Both the position numbers and the translations under genes were made by a program. The notes under the pieces were generated by a model. The model had not been told where the DNA came from. It made no database searches and worked only from the letters and a program-made list of their open reading frames with translations. This document shows positions 1-8,047 of a stretch of 61,429 bases of DNA, in pieces; position 1 is the first letter of the stretch, and the number at the start of each line of letters is the position of its first letter. Origin of the DNA: Campylobacteraceae bacterium (lineage in GTDB: Bacteria > Campylobacterota > Campylobacteria > Campylobacterales > Campylobacteraceae); NCBI GenBank assembly GCA_012519705.1, contig JAAYPR010000004.1, positions 1 to 61,429 of the forward strand, read 5' to 3'.

Positions 1-120
1 GATAATTTTGTTTTGCATTTGAAAGAATGTGAATATAGGTACAATATTAAAAAAGATAATAAAGATTTATATAAGACTTTGCTAAAATTAATAAGAGAAA
101 ATCCGCTTAAGTTTAATTGA
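1..120 (+). mobile_element. 3' end of an IS1595-family (ISXO2-like) transposase gene, cut by the window edge
   Basis: Frame 1 is open from the first base to a TGA at 118-120 and encodes 39 residues. The segment LHLKECEYRYN followed by LLKLIRENPL resembles the conserved C-terminus of IS1595-family DDE transposases, which ends in a basic helix of this form. Only the tail is visible, so whether the element is intact cannot be judged. No clear terminal inverted repeat was recognised between the stop codon and petA. It is the only protein-coding trace of a mobile element in the window. The assignment is from memory of the family and could be wrong for so short a piece. Confidence 0.6.
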
Positions 121-166
121 GCCAAATAGTATATATGTTATTAGGGAATTTTAATCTTAGTTTAGA

Positions 167-172
167 TACAAT
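167..172 (+). promoter_or_regulatory. Candidate -10 box for petABC
   Basis: TACAAT preceded by GA lies about 32 bases before the petA start, in AT-rich DNA typical of Campylobacter sigma-70 promoters, which rely on the -10 box and upstream A/T tracts. There is no convincing -35 box. Confidence 0.4.
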
Positions 173-203
173 AAACGTTTAATATTTTCTTGAAAGGATG
201 TAA

Positions 204-704
204 ATGTCTATTAAGAGCGAAGAAAGAAGAGACTTTATAGGTCTCTCATTTGGTGCGGTTGCTGCAGCTGGTGGACTTGTAGGTTTAGGTGCTATGAAAC
301 AAGCATGGGATCCACTTCCAAGCGTAAAAGCAGCTGGGTTTACAACAGTTGATTTAAGTGCTACAACAGCGGGAGAGCTTTATCAAGTAGAGTGGCGTAA
401 AAAACCTATCTTTATACTTAAAAAAACTGCTGATATGAAAGCAGATGACACTAGAGATGTTGTTGTTGGAGATGATAGATATACTGTTTGTATAGGACTA
501 TGTACTCACTTAGGCTGTATCCCTAGTTATAAAAATAATCAATTCATCTGTGCTTGCCATGGTGGGATTTTTGATGAGAGTGGAAAAGTTGTTTTTGGAC
601 CACCTCCAAGAGCTATGGATATACCTCCATTTAAAATAGATGGCACAAGGCTAGTTTTAGGTGAAACTGGACCTGAGTACGAAAAACTTATAGCGAATGT
701 TTAA
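204..704 (+). CDS. petA: Ubiquinol-cytochrome c reductase, Rieske iron-sulfur subunit
   Basis: Rieske [2Fe-2S] subunit of the bc1-type complex, which passes one electron from quinol to the c-type cytochrome subunit on the periplasmic side. The 166 residues start with a twin-arginine type signal anchor (RR at 8-9, then a Gly/Ala-rich hydrophobic stretch to about 30), which would export the folded cluster protein. The two cluster-binding boxes are CTHLGC (100-105) and CACHGG (116-121). A GGATG-type ribosome site precedes the ATG. It is first in petABC, with 10 bp to petB. Length and motifs are normal for the family. Confidence 0.97.
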   Translation: MSIKSEERRDFIGLSFGAVAAAGGLVGLGAMKQAWDPLPSVKAAGFTTVDLSATTAGELYQVEWRKKPIFILKKTADMKADDTRDVVVGDDRYTVCIGLCTHLGCIPSYKNNQFICACHGGIFDESGKVVFGPPPRAMDIPPFKIDGTRLVLGETGPEYEKLIANV

Positions 705-714
705 GGAGAAATAA

Positions 715-1977
715 ATGGCAAATGTTAAAAAAGCTTCTAGCTTAGGGCAGTGGTTTGACGACCGCCTAGCTACAAGAAAATTTTGGAAAGTAATGGTTGC
801 TGAGTATTGGATACCTAAAAACATCAGCTTTTTATGGGCGATGGGTGTTATACTTATGACTCTTTTTGTTCTGCTTTTAATAAGTGGATTTATGCTTATG
901 TCATACTATAAGCCAGATATGGCACTTGCTTTTGATAGTGTAAATAGAACTATTATGCAAGAGGTTAAGTATGGCTGGCTTTGGAGAAACATCCACGCTA
1001 TTGCAGCTTCTGTATCGTTTTTAGTCATCTACATCCACACATTTACAGCGATTTACTACCGCTCATATAAAAAAGGCAGAGAGATGATATGGCTAAGTGG
1101 TATTTTACTTCTTATCCTATACTCATCGATTGCTTTTAGTGGATATATGCTTCCGTGGGGACAGATGAGTTACTGGGCAGCTCAAGTTATCACTCAGTTA
1201 TTTGGTGGAATTCCATTTATCGGTGATGCTATAGTTGAGTGGATGAGAGGAGACTATGCTGTAAGTGATGCGACATTAACTAGATTTTTCATGCTTCACG
1301 TATGTTTACTTCCATTAGCGATTATTGGGGCTCTTGCACTTCACTTCTATGCTTTAAGAATCCCACATGTTAACAACCTAACAGGTGAAGAGATAGACTT
1401 TGATTTAGAAGCTGAAAAATACCTAGAGGGAAAAACAAAAGAGAGTAAGGTTATACCTTTCTGGCCAGGATTTTTAGCAAAAGACTTCTTCTATGTAGCG
1501 ATATTTATGGTGTTTTTCTTCTACCTAGTAGGATTTAATTATAACTTTGCGATGGATCCGATTAACTTCGACCCAGCAAATAGTCTAAAAACTCCAAACC
1601 ATATCTATCCTGAGTGGTATTTCTTATGGCAATATGAAGTTTTAAGAGGATTTTTCTTTGACGTAGGGCCTTTAAAAGCAGCTGATATCGGGCTTATGGC
1701 TTTTGGTTTTGCGATGATTTCACTTGCACTTCTTCCGTGGGTTGATAGAAACGATATAGTTGCTCCAGCTCATGAGAGTAAAGGTTTCTTTGTTTGGTTT
1801 TGGGTGTTGTTAATAGATATGATACTTTTAAGTATATTTGGAAAACTTCCAGCAGATGGGTATATCTTTGGCATAGCTAACACTTATATAGGATTTGTAT
1901 TATCTATGATTTATATTTTACAAATTTTAGTTGTGCTACCGATCGTTACTATAGCTGAAAGAAAGAAAAGAGGTTAA
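715..1977 (+). CDS. petB: Ubiquinol-cytochrome c reductase, cytochrome b subunit
   Basis: Membrane diheme cytochrome b that carries the two quinone sites of the bc1 complex. The 420 residues include N-terminal (heme-binding) and C-terminal domains in one chain. Likely heme ligands are H94/H108 and H195/H210. The PEWY quinol-site motif is at 299-302. The second His pair is 15 residues apart, as in cytochrome b6, whereas mitochondrial-type cytochrome b has 14. An AAGGAG site precedes the ATG. It sits between petA and petC in one operon and has at least eight hydrophobic spans. Confidence 0.97.
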   Translation: MANVKKASSLGQWFDDRLATRKFWKVMVAEYWIPKNISFLWAMGVILMTLFVLLLISGFMLMSYYKPDMALAFDSVNRTIMQEVKYGWLWRNIHAIAASVSFLVIYIHTFTAIYYRSYKKGREMIWLSGILLLILYSSIAFSGYMLPWGQMSYWAAQVITQLFGGIPFIGDAIVEWMRGDYAVSDATLTRFFMLHVCLLPLAIIGALALHFYALRIPHVNNLTGEEIDFDLEAEKYLEGKTKESKVIPFWPGFLAKDFFYVAIFMVFFFYLVGFNYNFAMDPINFDPANSLKTPNHIYPEWYFLWQYEVLRGFFFDVGPLKAADIGLMAFGFAMISLALLPWVDRNDIVAPAHESKGFFVWFWVLLIDMILLSIFGKLPADGYIFGIANTYIGFVLSMIYILQILVVLPIVTIAERKKRG

Positions 1978-1978
1978 G

Positions 1979-3142
1979 ATGAAAGAGTTAAAAACACTTT
2001 TAATAGTTATATTTTTCACACTATTTTTATACTGGGGAATAGAGCCTTTTGCACACTCAAAGCTTCATCCTGCAGTTGAGCCAGCAAACTATGACTTTGC
2101 TGCTGAGGATATCTCACTTGCTAATTCAAATTTAGCAAAAGCGAAAAAAGCTTTAGAAGATTCACAAAAAGCTTTAGATAAAGCAAGTGCTGATGATAAA
2201 GAAAAAATGGAAGATTTAGTTAAAAGCAACCAAAAACTTCTTGATGAGGCACAAGGTAGCTTAGATAGATATACAGCGTTTTGGGATGAAATAAATGCTA
2301 TTGATTTAACTGTAGGTGATGTGGCAAGAGGCGAAGAGCTTATGATGACTGCTGGCTGTACAGGGTGTCACGGCATAGAGGTAGCTGGACTTGAAGCTCC
2401 GATGGATTCAATCTCATCAAGCCAAGCTTATGGTGTAAATCCACCAGATTTAAGTACTGCTGGTAAAATTTACGATGCTAAGTTTTTAGCAGCGGTTATT
2501 AAAAACCCAGTTATGGCTCAAAAACTAGACCATGTTTTTGGCGAGGATAAATTCCACTCTATGCCAGAGTTTTATGGTGTTGGTGGAGATATAAATGTAG
2601 AGCTAGCTGATATGGTTGCATACCTTAAATCTATCGCTATGAGCGATGATGATATCGTAAAAGCTCATGTTGAAAAAGTGGCAGAGGCTGAGGGGCTAAA
2701 CGAAGCTGATAAAGAGAAATTCTTTGCAGGACTAAGTGCTAAAGATAAAGCTTTTATAGTAAATAGACAGGTGTTTTTCGATGCGTGTGTAAGATGTCAC
2801 GATATGAAGTATGACGAGCTTTACACAGATGGCGATAAAACAAGTGTAGCTGCTTATCTTGGCTCAACTCCACCAGATCTTTCTATGTATATAAGATCAA
2901 GAAGCACAGAGTTTTTACATAACTTTATAAACGATACTCAAAAAATGCTTCCAGCAACAACTATGCCTAGAGTTGGTCTAACAAAAGAGGCTGAAACTCA
3001 GGTGATAGAATATATGGAAAGCATAGGAGATAGCACAAAAGATGAGAGACAAAGAGTGACTATATATATCATGATATACTTTGTTATCTTAGCTGTGTTT
3101 GCAGGTCTGTGGAAAAATAAAGTTTGGAGAGATTTAGAGTAG
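1979..3142 (+). CDS. petC: Ubiquinol-cytochrome c reductase, diheme cytochrome c subunit
   Basis: Takes the place of cytochrome c1 and accepts electrons from the Rieske centre. The 387 residues hold an N-terminal membrane anchor (about 5-20), a charged Ala/Lys-rich coiled-coil segment (about 46-100), two heme motifs CTGCH (127-131) and CVRCH (270-274), and a second membrane helix near the C-terminus (about 360-378). The diheme arrangement fits the epsilonproteobacterial PetC type rather than monoheme c1. Its start lies one base after the petB stop, so translation is probably coupled. A weak hairpin with a T-run follows at 3169-3206. Confidence 0.95.
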   Translation: MKELKTLLIVIFFTLFLYWGIEPFAHSKLHPAVEPANYDFAAEDISLANSNLAKAKKALEDSQKALDKASADDKEKMEDLVKSNQKLLDEAQGSLDRYTAFWDEINAIDLTVGDVARGEELMMTAGCTGCHGIEVAGLEAPMDSISSSQAYGVNPPDLSTAGKIYDAKFLAAVIKNPVMAQKLDHVFGEDKFHSMPEFYGVGGDINVELADMVAYLKSIAMSDDDIVKAHVEKVAEAEGLNEADKEKFFAGLSAKDKAFIVNRQVFFDACVRCHDMKYDELYTDGDKTSVAAYLGSTPPDLSMYIRSRSTEFLHNFINDTQKMLPATTMPRVGLTKEAETQVIEYMESIGDSTKDERQRVTIYIMIYFVILAVFAGLWKNKVWRDLE

Positions 3143-3168
3143 TTTTTTAAACCTATCTAGACTTTTTG

Positions 3169-3206
3169 TAGGGGATGTTGCTTTTATAGTAGCACCCCCC
3201 TTTTTA
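3169..3206 (+). terminator. Probable intrinsic terminator after petABC
   Basis: A G-rich arm at 3171-3174 can pair with the C-run at 3195-3200 around a TGCT/AGCA inner match, and TTTTT follows. The stem is imperfect, so the call is moderate. Confidence 0.45.
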
Positions 3207-3276
3207 AATTCTGTTTTTTCTTAAATTTACTCTTCACTCATTAATGCAAGAAATAAAAAATACCAAAACTACTATA

Positions 3277-3496
3277 GTCGTAATTGCGAACGTTAGTGAA
3301 GCAATCCATAAAATAAATCATAAAGAATTTATTTGATTTCTACTTGGTGAAATTTTAGCTTTAAATTTTTACAGAAAAAAGCTATTAAATTTAACTTAAA
3401 TTTTTATCTATAAATTTATAAGGAAAAACCTTGAATTTAAGTTCAAATTTCTCCAAATGGATTGCCACGATTTACTTCGTAAATTTCGCAATGACG
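3277..3496 (+). repeat. Composite hairpin repeat, family 1, copy A1
   Basis: A forward terminal hairpin at 3277-3308 (ATTGCGA arm to GCAATCCA) and an inverted one at 3458-3496 (TGGATTGCCACG to CGCAATGACGA) flank an AT-rich spacer of about 150 bp. The right hairpin has an inner stem ATTTAC/GTAAAT around TTC. The spacer matches the other family 1 copies in order of its short motifs (AAATAAATC, AATTTAT, TTTCTACTT). It lies in the 782-bp gap between petC and the convergent mnmG. I see no gene in that gap. Confidence 0.75.
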
Positions 3497-3579
3497 ATAT
3501 CGGTAGATAAAATTTCTAAGAGAATTAAGATTTTATACAAAATATAAACTTTTATAGGTAAAAACATTAAATCACTAGA

Positions 3580-3830
3580 GTCGTCATTGCGAGTTTGTGA
3601 AACAAACGAAGCAATCCAACAAATAAAATCTTAAAAAATTAGCCAAATTTCCACTTAAGAAAATTCTATCCATAATTTTATAAAAGATAAAATCTTAACT
3701 TCAGTTCAGAATTTCTTTAAATGGATTTTACTTCGCTCAGATTGCCACGTATTCACTCGCAACTAAAGACTGCCAAGACGCTTCGCTGCAGAGGCCGCGC
3801 CGGACTTCGTCCGTCTCGCAATAACGAATG
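3580..3830 (+). repeat. Composite hairpin repeat, family 1, copy A2
   Basis: The left hairpin at 3580-3618 has inner stem GTTTGT/ACAAAC around GAA and ends GCAATCCA. The spacer begins ACAAATAAAATC as in copy B3. The right end (about 3723-3830) is longer than usual and carries nested hairpins, including CGGAC/GTCCG around TTC. It ends TCTCGCAATAACGA. This copy sits head to tail with copy A1. Confidence 0.7.
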
Positions 3831-3899
3831 AATATTTTAAAGCGGTTACCACGACTTTTTGTTTTACTAAAAATCTCATAATACAACATAAAACGTGAG

Positions 3900-3932
3900 T
3901 AAAAACACAAGAAGTAGAATTAACCTACTTCT
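3900..3932 (-). terminator. Intrinsic terminator overlapping the mnmG stop codon
   Basis: AGAAGTAG (3910-3917) and CTACTTCT (3925-3932) form a perfect 8-bp stem with a 7-base loop. Read on the minus strand, a TGTGTTTTT tract follows. The mnmG stop codon (3925-3927) is inside one stem arm. Confidence 0.7.
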
Positions 3933-5793
3933 GCATTTTTATATAGATATGAAGCAGGCTAATCGCAGCTGGAGTTACACCGCTTATTCTACTAGCTTCA
4001 AAAAGAGTTGGAGGGTTAAATTTATTTAGTTTTTCAACTATTTCGTTACTAATGCCTGGGATTTTTTTAAAGTCCATATTAGCAGGAATTTTTACATCCA
4101 TCATCTCTTTCATTTTCTCTACTTCGCTAAGTTGCATATGGATATAGAAGTAGTATTTACACTCTATCAAAATTTGCTCAAGCTCTTCATCATCTAAATT
4201 TACAAAAAACTCACCCTCAAAAAACTTATCTAAAGCTTTCAGTTTCTCTTTTGTAAAGCTTTTTCTAGATACTATTTTTTGCAAAGAGATAACGTTTGAA
4301 ATCGGCTCTTCGTTTAGCTCTGCTAAGAAACTATTATTTTCATTTGAAGGATTTATTTCAGTTTTGGTTAGCAAATCCATCGCTTTTTGGATATTTTGCT
4401 TCATTTTAGCCGAAGCTTTATAAATTTCATCTTCTAAAGTTCCAAGCTCATGTCCGTATTTTGCAAGGCGAAGATGAGCGTTATCCTCTCTTAAAAGTAG
4501 CCTATACTCAGCTCTACTTGTAAACATCCTATATGGCTCTTTTGTGCCTTTTGTAACTAAGTCATCTATCATAACTCCGATATATGCCTCATCTCTTCTT
4601 AGTGTAAAAGGCTCTTTATTTTCCAAACTAAGAACCGCATTTATGCCAGCCATTAGCCCTTGAGCTGCTGCCTCTTCATATCCTGTGGTTCCATTTATCT
4701 GCCCTGCAAGATAAAGACCTTTTACTTTTTTAGTCTCAAGCGTATGATAAAGTTCAGTTGGTGCTACATAGTCATACTCTATCGCATATCCATGGCGGAC
4801 TATTTTAGCATTTTCAAAACCTTTGATTGTTTTAAGCATCGCTTTTTGCACCTCAAAAGGAAGCGATGATGAAAGCCCGTTTATGTAATACTCTGTCGCA
4901 TCAATCGTTTGTGGTTCAACAAAAAGATGATGCCTCTCACGCTCGCTAAACCTATTTACCTTATCCTCAATACTTGGGCAGTATCTTGGTCCAACTCCTT
5001 CAATCTGCCCTGTAAAAATCGGTGCATTTTCAAAATTTGCCCTTATGATATCGTGAGTTTCTTCGTTTGTGTAGGCGATATAGCAAGGAAGCTGAGTTGG
5101 GTTAAACTCTTTAGTTTTTAAACTAAAAGGCTTTGGATTTTCATCACCATCCTGTTTTTCTAAAACGCTAAAATCTATACTTGAACCAAGCACTCTTGAG
5201 CAAGTTCCAGTTTTGAGCCTACCAACTTCTAAGCCCAAATCTCTTAACGAATCAGATAGTCTTAAACTACTAAGTTCTCCAACTCTACCAGCCTCTAAAG
5301 TTTTTGTTCCAACGTGGATTAAGCCTTTTAGAAAAGTACCAGTTGTGATTATCAGTTTAGAAGTGTGATATACGCTATCAAGATGAGTTTTTACGCCCAC
5401 AACTTCGCCGTTTTCACTTAAAATTTCAGTTGCGATTTCCTGCGTGATATCTAAATTTGGAGTTTGTAAAAGAGCATTTCTCATGTAAATTCTATACTTA
5501 TCCATATCTATTTGAGCTCTACTTCCCCTAACTGCCGGGCCTTTACTCTCATTTAGAACGCGAAATTGAATCCCGCACTCATCAGTAGCAACTCCCATAA
5601 GTCCGCCAAGAGCGTCGATTTCTTTTACCAAATGTCCTTTTGCAAGTCCGCCAATGGCAGGGTTACAGCTCGCAGCTCCGATTTGTTCGGCAAGGATGGT
5701 TATAAGTAGGGTTTTTTTACCCATTTTTGCAGATGCTACGCACGCCTCAATCCCAGCGTGTCCACCACCTACAACGATTACGTCATAATTCAT
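3925..5793 (-). CDS. mnmG: tRNA uridine-5-carboxymethylaminomethyl modification enzyme, FAD subunit
   Basis: MnmG (GidA) works with the GTPase MnmE to modify the wobble uridine of several tRNAs, using FAD and a methylene-folate donor. The 622 residues are the normal length. The N-terminal dinucleotide-binding motif GGGHAGIEA starts at residue 9. [11 protein letters not shown] and the [12 protein letters not shown] motif near the middle are family hallmarks. The C-terminal helical domain, which binds MnmE and tRNA, is complete. The gene is single, faces petC, and diverges from ribE with a 93-bp gap that must hold both promoters. Its own terminator overlaps the stop codon. Confidence 0.97.
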   Translation of the reverse strand: MNYDVIVVGGGHAGIEACVASAKMGKKTLLITILAEQIGAASCNPAIGGLAKGHLVKEIDALGGLMGVATDECGIQFRVLNESKGPAVRGSRAQIDMDKYRIYMRNALLQTPNLDITQEIATEILSENGEVVGVKTHLDSVYHTSKLIITTGTFLKGLIHVGTKTLEAGRVGELSSLRLSDSLRDLGLEVGRLKTGTCSRVLGSSIDFSVLEKQDGDENPKPFSLKTKEFNPTQLPCYIAYTNEETHDIIRANFENAPIFTGQIEGVGPRYCPSIEDKVNRFSERERHHLFVEPQTIDATEYYINGLSSSLPFEVQKAMLKTIKGFENAKIVRHGYAIEYDYVAPTELYHTLETKKVKGLYLAGQINGTTGYEEAAAQGLMAGINAVLSLENKEPFTLRRDEAYIGVMIDDLVTKGTKEPYRMFTSRAEYRLLLREDNAHLRLAKYGHELGTLEDEIYKASAKMKQNIQKAMDLLTKTEINPSNENNSFLAELNEEPISNVISLQKIVSRKSFTKEKLKALDKFFEGEFFVNLDDEELEQILIECKYYFYIHMQLSEVEKMKEMMDVKIPANMDFKKIPGISNEIVEKLNKFNPPTLFEASRISGVTPAAISLLHIYIKMQK

Positions 5794-5850
5794 TGTTTTG
5801 TTTCCTTAAATTTAAAAGTAGAGATTTTACCTAAATTTAGGTTAATTAAA

Positions 5851-5856
5851 TATAAT
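5851..5856 (+). promoter_or_regulatory. Candidate -10 box for ribE
   Basis: A perfect TATAAT lies 31 bases before the ribE ATG, within A/T-rich DNA of the divergent mnmG/ribE gap. No clear -35 box is seen. Confidence 0.55.
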
Positions 5857-5886
5857 AGCCAAAAATATCATAAGGTGGATTAAAAA

Positions 5887-6495
5887 ATGTTTAATGGACT
5901 GATAAGAGAGTTTGCAGAAGTTGTTAAATTTGATGGAAAAACTTTAAGTTTAAAGTCAAATTTGAATCCAAATTTAGGCGATAGTATAGCGATAAACGGA
6001 GCGTGTCTAAGCGTAACAGCTAAATTTAACGGCGGATTTGATGTGGAGCTAAGTAGTGAGAGTGAAGATGTCTTAGCAACTGAGAATTTAAAAGGTTTAG
6101 TTCACGCTGAGCCAGCTATAAGACTTGGAGATAAGATTGATGGGCATTTGATGCAAGGGCATATTGATTATATCGGTGAAATTTATCAAATTTCAAGGCT
6201 TAAAACAGGGTATGATTTTTATATCAGACTTCCAAAAGAGGCGATGAGTTTGGTGGCGAACAAAGGAAGTATTGGAGTGGATGGCGTAAGTTTAACGATA
6301 AGCGAAGTTTTAAAAGGCTCTATCCGTCTAACCATAATACCGATAACTATGAAAGATACTCTTTTTGGCTCATATAAAGTAGGTAGAAGGGTAAATATAG
6401 AAACAGATTTAATTGCTAGGTATGTTAAAAGAATTTTAAATCCAACAAAGGAGCTCTCATGGGCGGATGTAGAGAGAATAACAAGCTTGTATTAG
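5887..6495 (+). CDS. ribE: Riboflavin synthase, alpha chain
   Basis: Catalyses dismutation of two 6,7-dimethyl-8-ribityllumazines to riboflavin, the last step of the pathway. The 202 residues form two related lumazine-binding barrels: MFNGLIRE at the start, the first-repeat GDSIAINGACLSV, and the second-repeat NKGSIGVDGVSLTI. The stretch GDKIDGHLMQGHID lies at the junction. An AAGGTGG site precedes the ATG. It overlaps pgeF by 37 bp. The other riboflavin genes in this window, ribA and ribD, are far away, so the pathway is dispersed. Confidence 0.95.
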   Translation: MFNGLIREFAEVVKFDGKTLSLKSNLNPNLGDSIAINGACLSVTAKFNGGFDVELSSESEDVLATENLKGLVHAEPAIRLGDKIDGHLMQGHIDYIGEIYQISRLKTGYDFYIRLPKEAMSLVANKGSIGVDGVSLTISEVLKGSIRLTIIPITMKDTLFGSYKVGRRVNIETDLIARYVKRILNPTKELSWADVERITSLY

Positions 6496-7145
6496 ATAAC
6501 GCTCTTTTTACGACTAAACAAGGCGGGGTTTCAAAAGGGGTTTATGAGAGTCTAAATTTGGGACTTCACGTTGGAGATAACGCCAAAGACGTGCTTCAAA
6601 ATAGAGAAATTTTAAGGCAAAGTTTGGGTTTAAAAAAGCTCGTCTTTATGGAGCAAATTCATTCTAATCATGTGGAAATTTTAAAAGATGAAAACCAAGC
6701 TTTAAGTCCTTGTGACGCGGTTATCACAAATTTAAAAAACATAGGACTTTGTGCGATGGTGGCTGACTGTATGCCAATTCTTTTAGTCTCAGATAGTGTT
6801 GTTGCAGCAGTTCATGCTGGACGTGCTGGGATAATTCAGAAAATCACAAGTAAAACTATAAATTTAATGAGAGAGAAATTTAACGCTGGTGATATAAAAG
6901 TTATAGTTGGACCGCACATTAAAGGCAGTTGCTATGAGATAGGAAATTTAGACTTAGGTGAGTTTAATAAATTTGTTAAAAACTCTAAATTTGATATGAA
7001 AGAAGCTTTGTTGGATGAACTTAAAGATATCCCAAATTTAAGCGTCCAAATATCTGAAATTTGCACTCATTGTGATGAAAACTACTTCTCATATAGAAGT
7101 GAAAAAACCACAGGAAGATTTGTTGGGGTTTGTTATTTAAACTAA
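6459..7145 (+). CDS. pgeF: Purine nucleoside phosphorylase / multicopper-type YfiH (LACC1) family protein
   Basis: The family (YfiH, PgeF, DUF152, FAMIN/LACC1) acts on purine nucleosides and has also been linked to peptidoglycan editing; the older name polyphenol oxidase is common. The 228 residues carry the three metal-site regions: MEQIHSNHV, CAMVADCMPIL followed by AAVHAGRAG, and the C-terminal ICTHCDENYFSYR. AGGAG lies just before ATG 6459, which supports this start even though it overlaps ribE by 37 bp in another frame. Function in this organism is inferred from the family only. Confidence 0.88.
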   Translation: MGGCRENNKLVLDNALFTTKQGGVSKGVYESLNLGLHVGDNAKDVLQNREILRQSLGLKKLVFMEQIHSNHVEILKDENQALSPCDAVITNLKNIGLCAMVADCMPILLVSDSVVAAVHAGRAGIIQKITSKTINLMREKFNAGDIKVIVGPHIKGSCYEIGNLDLGEFNKFVKNSKFDMKEALLDELKDIPNLSVQISEICTHCDENYFSYRSEKTTGRFVGVCYLN

Positions 7146-7186
7146 AATTTAGCAACATTACGCTAAAATCTGCCCTTTATTTCACA

Positions 7187-7226
7187 CATGCAAATCCTTA
7201 TTTAGTTGCTTAGGCAAAGGTGCATG
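7187..7226 (+). promoter_or_regulatory. Candidate structured leader of the rpsB mRNA
   Basis: CATGCA (7187-7192) and TGCATG (7221-7226) can pair, enclosing about 28 bases, some 35-70 bases before rpsB. Ribosomal protein S2 represses its own operon through a leader in other bacteria. That makes an S2 site plausible here, but the structure is only a short stem. Confidence 0.3.
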
Positions 7227-7259
7227 GAGGTAAAAACTAAATTTATTAAGGAGAAACTC

Positions 7260-8045
7260 ATGGTTACAATGAGAGATTTACTAGAGTGCGGTGTTCACTT
7301 CGGTCACCAAACTAGAAGATGGAACCCAAAGATGAAAAAATTCATTTTTGGCGAGAGAAAAGGTATCTATATCATAGATTTACAAAAAACTATCAGATAT
7401 TTTAGACATACTTATAATATCGTTAGAGACGCAGCGGCTGAGGGAAAAACTATCCTTTTTGTTGGAACAAAAAAACAAGCTGGTCCAACTATTAAAGAAT
7501 ATGCTGAAAAATGCGGTATGCCATACGTAAACCACAGATGGTTAGGTGGTATGCTTACAAACTTTGGAACAATTAGAAAGTCAATTAGAAAACTTGAAGT
7601 AATCGAGCAGATGGAAGAAGATGGTTCAATCGACCTTCTAACAAAAAAAGAAGCTCTAATGCTACAAAGACAAAAAGAAAAACTAATCGCTTACCTAGGT
7701 GGTATTAGAGATATGCACAAACTTCCTGATATGATGTTTATAATCGACGTTGCAAAAGAAAAAATCGCTGTTCAAGAAGCAAACAGACTTGGCATTCCAA
7801 TCGTTGCACCACTTGATACAAACTGCGACCCAGACGTTGTAAAATACCCAATCCCAGGAAACGATGATGCGATTAGATCAATTCAACTATTCTGTTCAGA
7901 GATGGCAGATGCTATCAATGAAGGAAAAGCTTTAAGAGATCAAGATGAAGAAGGTGTAGAAAAAGCAACTGACGCTGAAAAAGAAGAAATTTTAGAAGAA
8001 CTTGCTGAGTATGATGATTTTGAAGATATTGAAGAAGAGGAGTAA
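7260..8045 (+). CDS. rpsB: 30S ribosomal protein S2
   Basis: Small-subunit protein at the head/body junction, needed for S1 binding. I place the start at ATG 7260 ([17 protein letters not shown]), which has AAGGAG nine bases upstream. An in-frame TTG at 7206 would add 18 residues not typical of S2. The product is 261 residues. [19 protein letters not shown] and [10 protein letters not shown] are classic S2 signatures. The C-terminus is very acidic. It is followed after 2 bp by tsf, the usual pairing. Confidence 0.97.
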   Translation: MVTMRDLLECGVHFGHQTRRWNPKMKKFIFGERKGIYIIDLQKTIRYFRHTYNIVRDAAAEGKTILFVGTKKQAGPTIKEYAEKCGMPYVNHRWLGGMLTNFGTIRKSIRKLEVIEQMEEDGSIDLLTKKEALMLQRQKEKLIAYLGGIRDMHKLPDMMFIIDVAKEKIAVQEANRLGIPIVAPLDTNCDPDVVKYPIPGNDDAIRSIQLFCSEMADAINEGKALRDQDEEGVEKATDAEKEEILEELAEYDDFEDIEEEE

Positions 8046-8047
8046 TA

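Noticed and set aside
7206-7259. Longer rpsB start at TTG 7206
   Set aside because: S2 proteins begin at the [17 protein letters not shown] segment, and AAGGAG is positioned for ATG 7260.
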